A stretch of 64,000 nt of DNA from DASRQK01 sp040392005 (GTDB lineage Bacteria > Bacteroidota > Bacteroidia > Sphingobacteriales > Sphingobacteriaceae). Position 1 is the first letter of the stretch. Every line of letters begins with the position of its first letter. The position numbers and the translations under genes were made by a program. The notes below the pieces were generated by a model that had not been told where the DNA came from, did no database searches, and saw nothing but the letters and a program-made list of their open reading frames with translations. The DNA is taken from NCBI GenBank assembly GCA_040392005.1, contig JBEBWT010000002.1:60989-124988 (forward strand), given 5' to 3'. Positions 36,246 through 44,731 of the stretch are shown piece by piece.

Positions 36246-37140
36246 AAGAATTATCAAAAAACTAATCCTTGCCATCCTCGTTTTGGGGTGTGCTGCTCCA
36301 CAAATTGTTAAGTCCCAATCTATTGACAGCCTTCAGTTGCTGAATGACATCAAAATCCTATCTTCCGTGGAATTTGCCGGGCGCAGGCCGGGCTCACCGG
36401 AACATCAGAAATCCGTGGATTATATCACGGACCGCTTTGCGTCATTGGGCCTGAAAAAGGTGAATGGTTCATACATTTCCGAATTTCCCATCAATGATAC
36501 CCTGACCGGCAAGAATTTATTGGCAGTAGTGCCGGGTAAGAGCAATAAAACCATTGTCATTTCCGGACATTATGATCACCTGGGTTTACGCAGGGGTGCA
36601 CTTCATTTAGGTGCAGACGATAATGCGAGCGGTGCTTCTGGGTTATTGGCCATGGCCGCCTGGTTTGCAGGTAAAACCCCTCAGCACACCTTAATTTTTG
36701 CTGCCTTTGATGCAGAGGAAATGGGGCTGAGAGGCGCCCGTTATTTTGTGGAACATCCACCGGTGCCATTAGAGCAGATTATCCTCAATATTAACATGGA
36801 CATGATCAGCCGGAATGATCAGAACCGGTTGATTGCCAGTGGCACACACCACACGCCTTATCTGCTTCCGTTTATTGAAAGGGGTAGCTCGGATGCGATA
36901 AAACTGATCGCCGGTTATGATGTGCCCGGCTCCGGCCGCGATGACTGGACCATGCAGAGTGATCAGGGAGCCTTTTTCCGCAAGGAAATCCCTTTTATCT
37001 ATTTTGGTGTGGAAGACCATCCGGATTACCACACACCCAGAGATACCTTTGAAAATATTCAACCACGGTTTTTTTATGAGGCTGCCAAAGCCATTTTAAA
37101 TGTCATTATTGATATTGATACAAACCTTCCTGCAAACTGA
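36223..37140 (+). CDS. M28-family zinc aminopeptidase, exported
   Basis: A 305-residue peptidase of the M28 (aminopeptidase Y/glutamate carboxypeptidase) family. An N-terminal hydrophobic signal contains LVLGC, a plausible lipobox. All metal and catalytic motifs are present: SGHYDHLG (His), LGADDNASGASG (bridging Asp), AAFDAEEMGLRGARYF (catalytic Glu and metal Glu), NINMDMISRND (Asp) and the late HPDYHTPRDT (His). It would release N-terminal amino acids in the periplasm. It overlaps the preceding gene and is followed 5 nt later by nhaA. Confidence 0.9.
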   Translation: MRKMKTTERIIKKLILAILVLGCAAPQIVKSQSIDSLQLLNDIKILSSVEFAGRRPGSPEHQKSVDYITDRFASLGLKKVNGSYISEFPINDTLTGKNLLAVVPGKSNKTIVISGHYDHLGLRRGALHLGADDNASGASGLLAMAAWFAGKTPQHTLIFAAFDAEEMGLRGARYFVEHPPVPLEQIILNINMDMISRNDQNRLIASGTHHTPYLLPFIERGSSDAIKLIAGYDVPGSGRDDWTMQSDQGAFFRKEIPFIYFGVEDHPDYHTPRDTFENIQPRFFYEAAKAILNVIIDIDTNLPAN

Positions 37141-37145
37141 TTCCA

Positions 37146-38330
37146 ATGAGTAAATTCTTTAAAGCAGCAAGGGAATTCTTTCAATCTGGCTCAGTAGGTG
37201 GTGTGATTCTCCTTGGATGTGTTGTCTTGTCCCTGTTCATTGCCAATTCCCCGCTGGGACCGGCTTTTGAAAGATTGCTTTCCCTGGAACTGGGCATTCA
37301 TACTGAACAAATCCATTTGAGATATCCTGTACTTCTCTGGATCAATGACGGATTGATGGCCGTTTTTTTTCTGATGGTAGGACTGGAAATCAAACGGGAA
37401 CTGGTCAATGGCCAGCTTTCCTCTCCGAAAAGAGCGATATTGCCTATTCTGGCAGCAGTCGGAGGCGTATTGGTACCGGCAACTATTTATAGTTTATTTA
37501 ATTATCATGAGGAAACCGCCGTGGGCTGGGGGATTCCGATGGCCACCGATATTGCCTTTGCCCTGGCCATTATTACCATGCTGGGAAACCGGGTGCCCCT
37601 CTCCCTCAAAATTTTCCTTGCAGCCTTAGCCATTGTCGATGATCTGATCGCCATTCTTGTCATTGCTGTCTTTTATAATTCCGATCTGCAATTCATCAAT
37701 TTATTGCTGGCGGGTCTGATTCTGGCTGTATTGTTTTTATTCAATCGTCTGGGCGTCCGTAAGCTGTATATGTATCTGATTCCGGGTCTGTTTATCTGGT
37801 ACCTGATCCATCATTCCGGCATTCATGCCACCATTGCCGGTGTGCTGGTGGCTATGACCATTCCTTCCAAATCTTTTGAAGGGAGAGATTCGCCATTGAT
37901 CCGGCTGGAGCACCTGCTGGTCCGGCCCGTAAACTTTCTGATCATGCCCCTGTTTGCGCTGGTTAATACCAATATACAGGTCGAGCAGGAAATGTTTGCC
38001 GGATTGTTCACGCCTCTGGGATTGGGGATCATTTTCGGTTTGGTAGTGGGCAAACCCATAGGCATCAGCCTGATCTGCTGGCTATCGGTGAAACTCGGCA
38101 TCAGTGAATTGCCCGATAAAGCAAGCTGGTTACAGATTATCGGGGTGGGTATGCTGGCCGGTATCGGATTTACCATGTCCATATTCATTGCTATTTTATC
38201 CTTTAGCGGAATGGAACATGTGCTGGCCGAGGCAAAGCTGTCCATCTTGATTGCTTCGCTGATATCCGGGATCCTGGGCTCTGTTTTCCTGATCCTGCTT
38301 TCCAACAGACAAAAAACAGCAGAATTATAG
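37146..38330 (+). CDS. nhaA: Na+/H+ antiporter NhaA
   Basis: A 394-residue antiporter with about 12 membrane segments. The NhaA signatures are present: LLWINDGLMAVFFLMVGLEI, the helix IV motif ATDIAFALAI, and LAIVDDLIAILVIA with the paired aspartates that bind the transported ions. It exchanges one Na+ for two H+ and serves sodium and pH homeostasis. It is last in the operon with the M28 peptidase, though a functional link is not evident. Confidence 0.96.
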   Translation: MSKFFKAAREFFQSGSVGGVILLGCVVLSLFIANSPLGPAFERLLSLELGIHTEQIHLRYPVLLWINDGLMAVFFLMVGLEIKRELVNGQLSSPKRAILPILAAVGGVLVPATIYSLFNYHEETAVGWGIPMATDIAFALAIITMLGNRVPLSLKIFLAALAIVDDLIAILVIAVFYNSDLQFINLLLAGLILAVLFLFNRLGVRKLYMYLIPGLFIWYLIHHSGIHATIAGVLVAMTIPSKSFEGRDSPLIRLEHLLVRPVNFLIMPLFALVNTNIQVEQEMFAGLFTPLGLGIIFGLVVGKPIGISLICWLSVKLGISELPDKASWLQIIGVGMLAGIGFTMSIFIAILSFSGMEHVLAEAKLSILIASLISGILGSVFLILLSNRQKTAEL

Positions 38331-38338
38331 ATTGAATT

Positions 38339-38369
38339 TTTGTATTATTAGTATAAATCCCTACATTTG
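38339..38369 (+). promoter_or_regulatory. Bacteroidota-type promoter of the superoxide dismutase gene
   Basis: TTTG (38339-38342), a 19-nt spacer and TACATTTG (38362-38369) match the consensus exactly, about 50 nt before the start codon. Confidence 0.7.
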
Positions 38370-38419
38370 AGATATAATACCAAATTATTATTACTCATCA
38401 CGATTAGTATATCTGACTC

Positions 38420-39169
38420 ATGAAAATTACTAATAGAAGAAAATTCCTCAAAACATCCCTGGGTATATCTGCGGCAACGGTTGCATCCACTGCATTGGGT
38501 CTCAATCCCTTGAATGCTTTTGTAGGTTGCAGTTCACCGGGTGGCGGACAGGCCACCGGCGATGTGCTTGTATTTGAGCAGGAACCCCTGCCATACGAAT
38601 ACAACGCACTCGAGCCCTTTATTGATGCCCGGACGATGGAGATCCATTACAGCAAACATCATGCGGCCTATATCACCAATGCAAATGCAGCCATCACGGA
38701 AGAAAACATCCCATATTCGAATGTGAATGATTTTTTTGGTAATATTTCCAAACTATCGGCTAAGGCCAGAAACAATGGCGGTGGCGCATGGAACCATTCT
38801 TTCTTCTGGAAGTCTATGCAGGCCCCGGTAGAAAACAATGCCCCTACCGGTGATTTACTGGCCGCAATTGAATCATCCTTTGGCTCCTTTGATCAGTTTA
38901 AAGAAGCCTTTGCTGCTGCCGGAGCGAGTCGCTTCGGCTCCGGTTGGGCCTGGCTGGTGAAGGATGGCAATACCCTGAAAGTGGGTTCCACTCCCAATCA
39001 GGACAATCCATTAATGGATGATGTGGAGATCAAGGGTCAGCCCCTGCTGGGTATCGATGTCTGGGAACACGCCTATTATCTCCATTACCAGAATAAACGC
39101 GGGGATTATATCGCAAACTGGTGGAATCTCGTAAACTGGGATTTTGTCGCGGCTCAATTCGGATCATAG
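38420..39169 (+). CDS. Exported Fe/Mn superoxide dismutase with Tat-type signal
   Basis: A 249-residue enzyme converting superoxide to hydrogen peroxide and oxygen. Unlike most bacterial Fe/Mn-SODs it has an N-terminal extension of about 45 residues, with a twin-arginine motif NRRKFLKTSLG, a hydrophobic stretch, then VGCSSPGG, where the Cys may be lipidated. The catalytic domain (about 52-249) holds all metal ligands: His in HYSKHHAAY, His in GGGAWNHSFFW, and Asp and His in LLGIDVWEHAYYL. The signal implies folding in the cytoplasm with metal loaded before export. Own promoter and terminator. Confidence 0.93.
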   Translation: MKITNRRKFLKTSLGISAATVASTALGLNPLNAFVGCSSPGGGQATGDVLVFEQEPLPYEYNALEPFIDARTMEIHYSKHHAAYITNANAAITEENIPYSNVNDFFGNISKLSAKARNNGGGAWNHSFFWKSMQAPVENNAPTGDLLAAIESSFGSFDQFKEAFAAAGASRFGSGWAWLVKDGNTLKVGSTPNQDNPLMDDVEIKGQPLLGIDVWEHAYYLHYQNKRGDYIANWWNLVNWDFVAAQFGS

Positions 39170-39205
39170 CGCTTACGTATTTACTATTTGGTTTAACTTT
39201 TTTGG

Positions 39206-39236
39206 AAAAGAGTGATCGGAAGATCACTCTTTTTTT
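39206..39236 (+). terminator. Rho-independent terminator after the superoxide dismutase gene
   Basis: A stem of at least 9 bp, AGAGTGATC/GATCACTCT (39209-39217 with 39222-39230), with a GGAA loop, extended by A/T pairs and followed by a T-run. Confidence 0.9.
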
Positions 39237-39302
39237 ATCCATATAAAGCGTATATCCTGTCACGATGATCATCCGTCCTGCTGCCCCTACTGGCAAAGAC
39301 AT

Positions 39303-39334
39303 TTTGACATAACGATTCCAAAATTTATGTCAAA
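39303..39334. promoter_or_regulatory. Perfect inverted repeat upstream of clpB
   Basis: TTTGACATAA (39303-39312) and TTATGTCAAA (39325-39334) are perfect 10-nt inverted repeats with a 12-nt spacer, so the half-sites are 22 bp apart, about two helical turns. It lies about 90 nt before the clpB start. It is not the CIRCE element bound by HrcA. I see no exact TAnnTTTG box for clpB in this 250-nt gap, so an alternative sigma factor or a dedicated regulator may be involved. Confidence 0.5.
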
Positions 39335-39422
39335 TTTTCCGGGATATGGTCCGGCTCTTAAATGGTATTTGTTTTGTGTCTATATGGGAGTAGCATATAG
39401 AAGATTACAAAAATACTGAAGA

Positions 39423-42032
39423 ATGAATTTTAATAATTATACCATAAAAGCACAGGAAGCCATCCAGAAAGCCACTGAGATAGTCACCGGGAACCAACAG
39501 CAGGCTATTGAACCTGCACACGTACTGAAAGGGTTGTTGCTGGAAGATGAACACGTGGTCACTCATCTACTCAAAAAACTGGGGGTAAATATCAGCCACC
39601 TGAATGAAGAACTGGACAACCTGATTAACGGATTACCGAAAGTGAGTGGTGGTCAGATTTATTTATCATCCGCTGCCAACAACCTGTTTCAAAAGGCGCA
39701 GGGCTATCTGAAGGAGTTTAAAGACGAGTTTGTATCGGTGGAACACTTGCTGCTGGGTCTGTTGCAGACAGGGGATCAGACTGCTGCTCTCTTGAAAAAC
39801 CAGGGCGTGACCGAAAAAAATCTGAAAAAGGCCATTACGGAATTGAGAGGCAACAGCCGGGTCACTAACCAGAATGCGGAAGCAACCTATAATGCACTCA
39901 ATAAATATGCACGTAATCTCAATGACTTTGCTGAATCAGGCAAACTGGACCCGGTTATTGGCCGGGACGAGGAAATCCGCCGGGTGATCCAGATTCTTTC
40001 GCGCCGGACCAAGAATAATCCTATCCTGGTGGGTGAGCCTGGAGTGGGTAAAACAGCCATTGCCGAGGGAATTGCACACCGGATCATCAAGGGAGATGTT
40101 CCTGAAAATCTCAAATCAAAAACCGTTTTTTCACTGGATATGGGAGCGCTGGTTGCCGGAGCAAAATATAAGGGGGAATTTGAGGAAAGGTTGAAATCGG
40201 TGGTGAAAGAAGTCGCAGAAAGCGACGGCGAAATCATTTTGTTCATTGATGAGATTCATACATTGGTCGGGGCCGGAGGAGGCGAAGGTGCAATGGATGC
40301 GGCCAATATACTCAAACCGGCTTTGGCCCGCGGGGAATTGCGTGCGATCGGGGCTACTACCCTCAATGAATTTCAGAAATTCTTTGAAAAAGACAAGGCA
40401 CTGGAACGCCGGTTCCAGAAAGTCATGGTGGAAGAACCCGATACACAGGATGCGATTTCCATCCTGCGGGGTTTGAAAGAACGCTATGAAACCCATCATA
40501 AGGTGCGCATCCTGGATGAAGCCATTATTGCCTCCGTCGAACTCTCCCAACGTTATATTGCCGATCGCTTTTTACCGGATAAGGCCATCGACCTCATGGA
40601 TGAGGCGGCTTCCAAGCTCCGTCTGGAAATGGATTCCGTGCCGGAAGCAGTGGATGAAATTGAACGCCGGATCATGCAGTTGGAGATTGAGAGGGAAGCC
40701 ATCAAGCGGGAAAACGATGAACGCAAGGTCCGTGAACTCAGTGAGGAAATAGCCAATCTGAGCGGTGAACGGGATTCCCTGCGGGCCGAGTGGCAGAGCG
40801 AAAAAACACTGGTGGATGCGATCAACGCAGAGATTGAGCAGATTGAAAATTATAAAATTGAGGCTGACCAGGCGGAACGTGCAGGTGATTATGGCCGTGT
40901 AGCCGAAATCCGCTACGGCCGGATCAAGGAATCACAGGATAAGGTAGAGGCTCTCAAAAAGGAATTGACCGAAAAGCAGACCGACAACCGTATGCTGAAA
41001 GAAGAAGTGACTGCCGAGGATATTGCGGGTGTTGTTTCCAGATGGACGGGTATCCCTGTCACCAAAATGGTGCAGAGTGAGCGTGAAAAGTTGTTGAATC
41101 TGGAAGCCGAGCTACATAATAGGGTTGCCGGTCAGGATGAAGCGATTGAAGCAGTTTCAGATGCGATCCGCCGGTCCCGTGCTGGCCTGAGTGACAAGCG
41201 CCGCCCGATCGGATCCTTTATTTTCCTGGGTACTACCGGGGTGGGAAAAACCGAATTGGCCAAAGCACTGGCTGAGTTTCTGTTCGATGATGAAGGATCA
41301 ATGGTCCGTATCGATATGAGTGAATATCAGGAGCGGCATTCAGTCTCCCGTCTGATCGGTGCGCCTCCGGGCTATGTGGGATACGATGAAGGTGGACAAC
41401 TGACCGAAGCTGTCCGTCGTCGTCCCTATGCAGTGGTGTTGCTGGATGAGATCGAAAAGGCGCACCCGGATGTATTCAACATCCTCTTGCAGGTGCTGGA
41501 TGATGGGCACCTGACCGACAACAAAGGCCGTGTGGTGAACTTCAAAAACACGATTATCATCATGACTTCCAATATCGGTTCACACTTGATCCAGGAGAAT
41601 TTCAGTGAATATAATGAGAACAATAAAGACGAGATCATCGCAAAGACCCAATATGAAGTTTTTGAACTGTTGAAAAAATCCATACGTCCTGAATTCCTGA
41701 ACCGGATCGATGAGGTGATTATGTTTACCCCGCTCAGCAGGGATGAAATCGGTAAAATTGTACACCTCCAATTTGAAGGAGTCAGAAAGCAATTGGAGGA
41801 TATGGGTATTGAACTGACAGCCAGTGAAGAAGCACTGGATTGGCTGGCCCAACTGGGTTATGATCCACAATTCGGTGCAAGACCTTTGAAACGTGTACTA
41901 CAAAAACGGGTATTGAACGAGCTTTCAAAAGAAATCCTAGCCGGAAAGGTGGATAAAGACAGTAGGATAAAGCTGGATATGTTTGACGGGAAGTTTGTTT
42001 TCCTCAATGAAAACAGCGCACAGGAAAGCTGA
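39423..42032 (+). CDS. clpB: ATP-dependent disaggregase ClpB
   Basis: A Hsp100 chaperone that extracts proteins from aggregates together with DnaK. The 869-residue chain is full length: N-domain (1 to about 145), first AAA+ module with Walker A GEPGVGKTA (about 204) and Walker B ILFIDEIHTLVGAG, coiled-coil middle domain (about 405-525, ERRIMQLEIEREAIKREND) that distinguishes ClpB from ClpA/C, second AAA+ module with Walker A GTTGVGKTE (about 603) and VVLLDEIEKAHPD, and the C-terminal D2-small domain. Pore-loop tyrosines are visible in AKYKGEFEERLK and GYVGYDEGG. An inverted repeat upstream may govern stress control. Confidence 0.98.
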   Translation: MNFNNYTIKAQEAIQKATEIVTGNQQQAIEPAHVLKGLLLEDEHVVTHLLKKLGVNISHLNEELDNLINGLPKVSGGQIYLSSAANNLFQKAQGYLKEFKDEFVSVEHLLLGLLQTGDQTAALLKNQGVTEKNLKKAITELRGNSRVTNQNAEATYNALNKYARNLNDFAESGKLDPVIGRDEEIRRVIQILSRRTKNNPILVGEPGVGKTAIAEGIAHRIIKGDVPENLKSKTVFSLDMGALVAGAKYKGEFEERLKSVVKEVAESDGEIILFIDEIHTLVGAGGGEGAMDAANILKPALARGELRAIGATTLNEFQKFFEKDKALERRFQKVMVEEPDTQDAISILRGLKERYETHHKVRILDEAIIASVELSQRYIADRFLPDKAIDLMDEAASKLRLEMDSVPEAVDEIERRIMQLEIEREAIKRENDERKVRELSEEIANLSGERDSLRAEWQSEKTLVDAINAEIEQIENYKIEADQAERAGDYGRVAEIRYGRIKESQDKVEALKKELTEKQTDNRMLKEEVTAEDIAGVVSRWTGIPVTKMVQSEREKLLNLEAELHNRVAGQDEAIEAVSDAIRRSRAGLSDKRRPIGSFIFLGTTGVGKTELAKALAEFLFDDEGSMVRIDMSEYQERHSVSRLIGAPPGYVGYDEGGQLTEAVRRRPYAVVLLDEIEKAHPDVFNILLQVLDDGHLTDNKGRVVNFKNTIIIMTSNIGSHLIQENFSEYNENNKDEIIAKTQYEVFELLKKSIRPEFLNRIDEVIMFTPLSRDEIGKIVHLQFEGVRKQLEDMGIELTASEEALDWLAQLGYDPQFGARPLKRVLQKRVLNELSKEILAGKVDKDSRIKLDMFDGKFVFLNENSAQES

Positions 42033-42049
42033 TCGGTGACCGGAATCTC

Positions 42050-42090
42050 AAGCCCGTCCCATTAACAGTGTAAGTGAATGGGACGGGCTT
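42050..42090. terminator. Bidirectional hairpin between clpB and the glycosylase gene
   Basis: A perfect 14-bp stem (42050-42063 with 42077-42090, core GCCCGTCCCATT) with a 13-nt loop lies between the convergent genes. There is no T-run, so it may act as an RNA 3'-end barrier rather than a classical terminator. Confidence 0.65.
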
Positions 42091-42097
42091 GTAAGCT

Positions 42098-42646
42098 TCA
42101 GAGGGATCTGATTTGATGCTCTGCTCTCAGCATCATCCCGACCGGACAGTCAGCGTCATGCGCACCGGGCAGATACCCGATACTCATCAGAAATTCACCA
42201 ACAATCTCACCTCCAGTGAATTTAAAGGTTTTTTTGAATAATTTCACCCATTCTACCTTTGTCTTTGGATGATGGTGGGCAATCCATGCAGCAAAGGAGC
42301 CATATTCTGTTTGCAGTCGCAACGTGGTGTTGGCATTTTCAATGGCTGCATTGACTTTGAGTCGGTTGCGGATGATACCTGCGTCTGAAAGCAGTCGCTG
42401 CCGGTCATCTTCTGAATAGTGGGCAATCTTTGCAATATCAAAATTGTCGTAAGCTTTCCTGAAGCCTGTTTCCTTGCGGAGAATAGTCTCCCAGCTTAGG
42501 CCCGCCTGATTAATTTCCATGATCAGCCGGCCGAAGAGCTCATTATCGTCGGTCAATGGGAAACCATAATGCAGGTCATGGTAACGCTGGTGCAGCTCCC
42601 GCTTTTCACCGGGGGGCATTTGTAAAATAGCTTTGCAATAAGACAT
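42098..42646 (-). CDS. tag: DNA-3-methyladenine glycosylase I
   Basis: Tag removes 3-methyladenine from alkylated DNA. The 182-residue protein has the HhH family pattern with the zinc ligands of Tag: Cys4 (MSYC), His in RYHDLHYGFP, and His and Cys in GAHDADCPVGM. The base-binding segment INQAGLSWETILRKETGFRK is conserved. I start at the ATG giving MSYCK, 4 nt after the thioredoxin gene; a longer frame would overlap it. It is the last gene of the sulfur operon, an unusual neighbour for a DNA-repair enzyme. Confidence 0.92.
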   Translation of the reverse strand: MSYCKAILQMPPGEKRELHQRYHDLHYGFPLTDDNELFGRLIMEINQAGLSWETILRKETGFRKAYDNFDIAKIAHYSEDDRQRLLSDAGIIRNRLKVNAAIENANTTLRLQTEYGSFAAWIAHHHPKTKVEWVKLFKKTFKFTGGEIVGEFLMSIGYLPGAHDADCPVGMMLRAEHQIRSL

Positions 42647-42650
42647 AATT

Positions 42651-42947
42651 TCAATAATTTTCCTGGAGCAGGCGTTCCAGATCATTTGCCTGAAAAACAC
42701 CGGATTGCCTCCACTTCACTTCTCCCTGTTTGAAAATGATCAGTGTGGGTACGCCCCTGATCTGATATTGGGCAGCAACCTGCGGATTTTTGTCCACATC
42801 GATTTTGACAATAGTGGCCGCCTCTCCCACCCTTTGCTTGACATCTTCCAGAATCGGTGCCTGCATATGACAGGGACCGCACCAGGTGGCATGAAAATCA
42901 ACCAGCACGGGTTTGTCACTATTTATTAATTCTTCAAATTTACTCAT
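42651..42947 (-). CDS. trxA: Thioredoxin
   Basis: A 98-residue thioredoxin with the redox motif WCGPCHMQ and the cis-proline loop RGVPTLIIF. It reduces protein disulfides or persulfides. It lies between the DUF2892 gene (32 nt gap) and tag (4 nt), within an operon of rhodanese-type proteins, so a role in accepting sulfur or reducing persulfides is plausible. Confidence 0.95.
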   Translation of the reverse strand: MSKFEELINSDKPVLVDFHATWCGPCHMQAPILEDVKQRVGEAATIVKIDVDKNPQVAAQYQIRGVPTLIIFKQGEVKWRQSGVFQANDLERLLQENY

Positions 42948-42979
42948 TACTTAGTCTTTAATCCTTTGTTGCTGACCAT

Positions 42980-43225
42980 TTATTTCACCTCTTCGTAGGT
43001 CACCTCTTCCAGTTTATCCGTTTTCCGGTAATCTGTCCGGGTATAGGTATTGCACGCTCCGGTGGCCGCACAACATCCGATATTGAATAGGGCCGTACTG
43101 GCAAATAAAGCCCCAAGGCCGGCAATCAGATAGTCACCGGCATGAATCCCCTGCCCTACTACGACTACACCCAGGATCAGCCGGATCGTCCGCATAAAAT
43201 TCCACCCCATCAAATAGTTTCTCAT
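42980..43225 (-). CDS. DUF2892 (YgaP-like) membrane protein
   Basis: An 81-residue protein with two hydrophobic segments (about 11-30 and 35-55) and the DUF2892 pattern RTIRLILGVVVV, then LFNIGCCAATGACNTYT with three cysteines. In several bacteria this domain is fused to or next to rhodanese (YgaP) and persulfide-handling proteins, as here. The exposed cysteines could carry sulfane sulfur; this is inference. Confidence 0.85.
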   Translation of the reverse strand: MRNYLMGWNFMRTIRLILGVVVVGQGIHAGDYLIAGLGALFASTALFNIGCCAATGACNTYTRTDYRKTDKLEEVTYEEVK

Positions 43226-43249
43226 GGTACACTCTTCTATTTTTATACG

Positions 43250-44722
43250 TTATCTTTCTTGGTTTTTTTCAGCTTTCACCACCGGATTTTCCTTTGAGAG
43301 CCATTCATTCATTCCACCTGAATAGACCTTTACATCTTTAAAGCCGTTTGCTGACAATACCGAATTGGCGATTGCCGCCCGGTGGCCACTCTGACAATGG
43401 ATCACCAACTGCTTATTGGGATCGATCTTGTCCAGATTGGATGACAGCGTGCCTACGAACAAATGTTCAGCTCCGGCAATATGGCCTTCCTCGTACTCGC
43501 CCTGGTTCCGCACATCCAATACCTGGACTTCCGGTTTCCCCAGATAGGATTTGAATTCATCTATATCAATGACCTGGGTTTTCTCCAGGGACAGGCCCAG
43601 GGATTCCACATCGCTGAAATAACCGATTACCCGATCAAGACCAATGCTCATCAGTTTGGTTGTCAGATCTTTGATTTTGGTACTGTCGGTGATCAGAATG
43701 ATATCTTCATCATAATTGACCAGCCAACCGGCCCAGGTCGCGAATGTATTATTATCCGGAATGATCAGACTACCGGGGATTGCACCCTGTTCGGAGATAT
43801 TCCGGCTGCGGGCATCGATCACCGTGGCGCCCGCATGATATGCTTTCAGGAATGTATGTTTATCCAGCAAAGGATGATCGGGAACGGTGGTCAACAAGGA
43901 CCGGTCCACTTTGTTCAGCTTTTTCATCATGGCAAAATAGCTGGGAGGTTCAGGCTGTCCGGAGAGTAGGGTATTGACAAACCCCTGTCTGTCCTCCCCA
44001 AACCGGAAGGCCCAATTGTGGATCAGTTCATAACCTACCGTGGAACTCGGCACTGCTCCCAAAGCCTTGCCACAGGCCGAACCTGCCCCATGTCCGGGCC
44101 AGACCTGCACATGGGCCGGCAATGCACTGAAATTTTTTAAGGCTTCATACATTTGAGTGGCTCCTGTTTCCTGGGTACCAACAAGACCGGCAGCTTTTTC
44201 CAGTAAATCCGGCCGGCCGATGTCGCCTACAAAAACGAAATCCCCAGTAAACAGCATGACGGGTTCATCCGTGGCTGGATGGTCACGCAACAGGAAACTG
44301 ATGCTTTCGGGGGTATGTCCCGGCGTGTGAATTACTTCCAGCGATAGGTTTCCTACGCGAATGATATCTCCGTTTTTCACACCTTCGTGTGCAAATTCGT
44401 ATTGCCAATCAGGCCCACCTTCATCGGAAAGGTACATCCTGGCTCCGGTCACGGCAGCCAATTCTCGGGTGCCGGTCAAAAAATCAGCATGTATATGTGT
44501 TTCTGTGAGGTGTGTGATTTTTAAACTATTCTGTCTGGCAATATCCAGATAGGTCCCGATATCTCTTTTGGCATCAATGACAATGGATTCACCCGTTGCC
44601 TGGCATCCGACCACAAAACTTCCCTGAGCAAGGGTTTTATCATAAACGTGTTGAAAAAACATAGCAAAACCGGTTTGATTGAATGAAATTAGTAAAAAAA
44701 ATCCAATTACTATAACTTTCAT
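43250..44722 (-). CDS. Persulfide dioxygenase-like MBL-fold protein fused to two rhodanese domains (CstB-like)
   Basis: A 490-residue fusion. An MBL-fold domain (about 21-260) resembles ETHE1/CstB persulfide dioxygenases: TETHIHADFLTGTREL, VIHTPGHTPES, LFTGDFVFVGDIGRPDL and VWPGHGAGSACGKALG. Two rhodanese domains follow. The first (about 285-375) has no cysteine in its active-site loop (IILITDSTK). The second (about 385-485) has the active Cys in VIHCQSGHRAA. The first 20 residues look like a signal peptide; starting instead at the ATG of MFFQHVYDK (44662) gives the usual cytoplasmic length. Such proteins oxidise glutathione or CoA persulfide to sulfite and transfer sulfane sulfur. Confidence 0.9.
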   Translation of the reverse strand: MKVIVIGFFLLISFNQTGFAMFFQHVYDKTLAQGSFVVGCQATGESIVIDAKRDIGTYLDIARQNSLKITHLTETHIHADFLTGTRELAAVTGARMYLSDEGGPDWQYEFAHEGVKNGDIIRVGNLSLEVIHTPGHTPESISFLLRDHPATDEPVMLFTGDFVFVGDIGRPDLLEKAAGLVGTQETGATQMYEALKNFSALPAHVQVWPGHGAGSACGKALGAVPSSTVGYELIHNWAFRFGEDRQGFVNTLLSGQPEPPSYFAMMKKLNKVDRSLLTTVPDHPLLDKHTFLKAYHAGATVIDARSRNISEQGAIPGSLIIPDNNTFATWAGWLVNYDEDIILITDSTKIKDLTTKLMSIGLDRVIGYFSDVESLGLSLEKTQVIDIDEFKSYLGKPEVQVLDVRNQGEYEEGHIAGAEHLFVGTLSSNLDKIDPNKQLVIHCQSGHRAAIANSVLSANGFKDVKVYSGGMNEWLSKENPVVKAEKNQER

Positions 44723-44731
44723 TTGTACATT

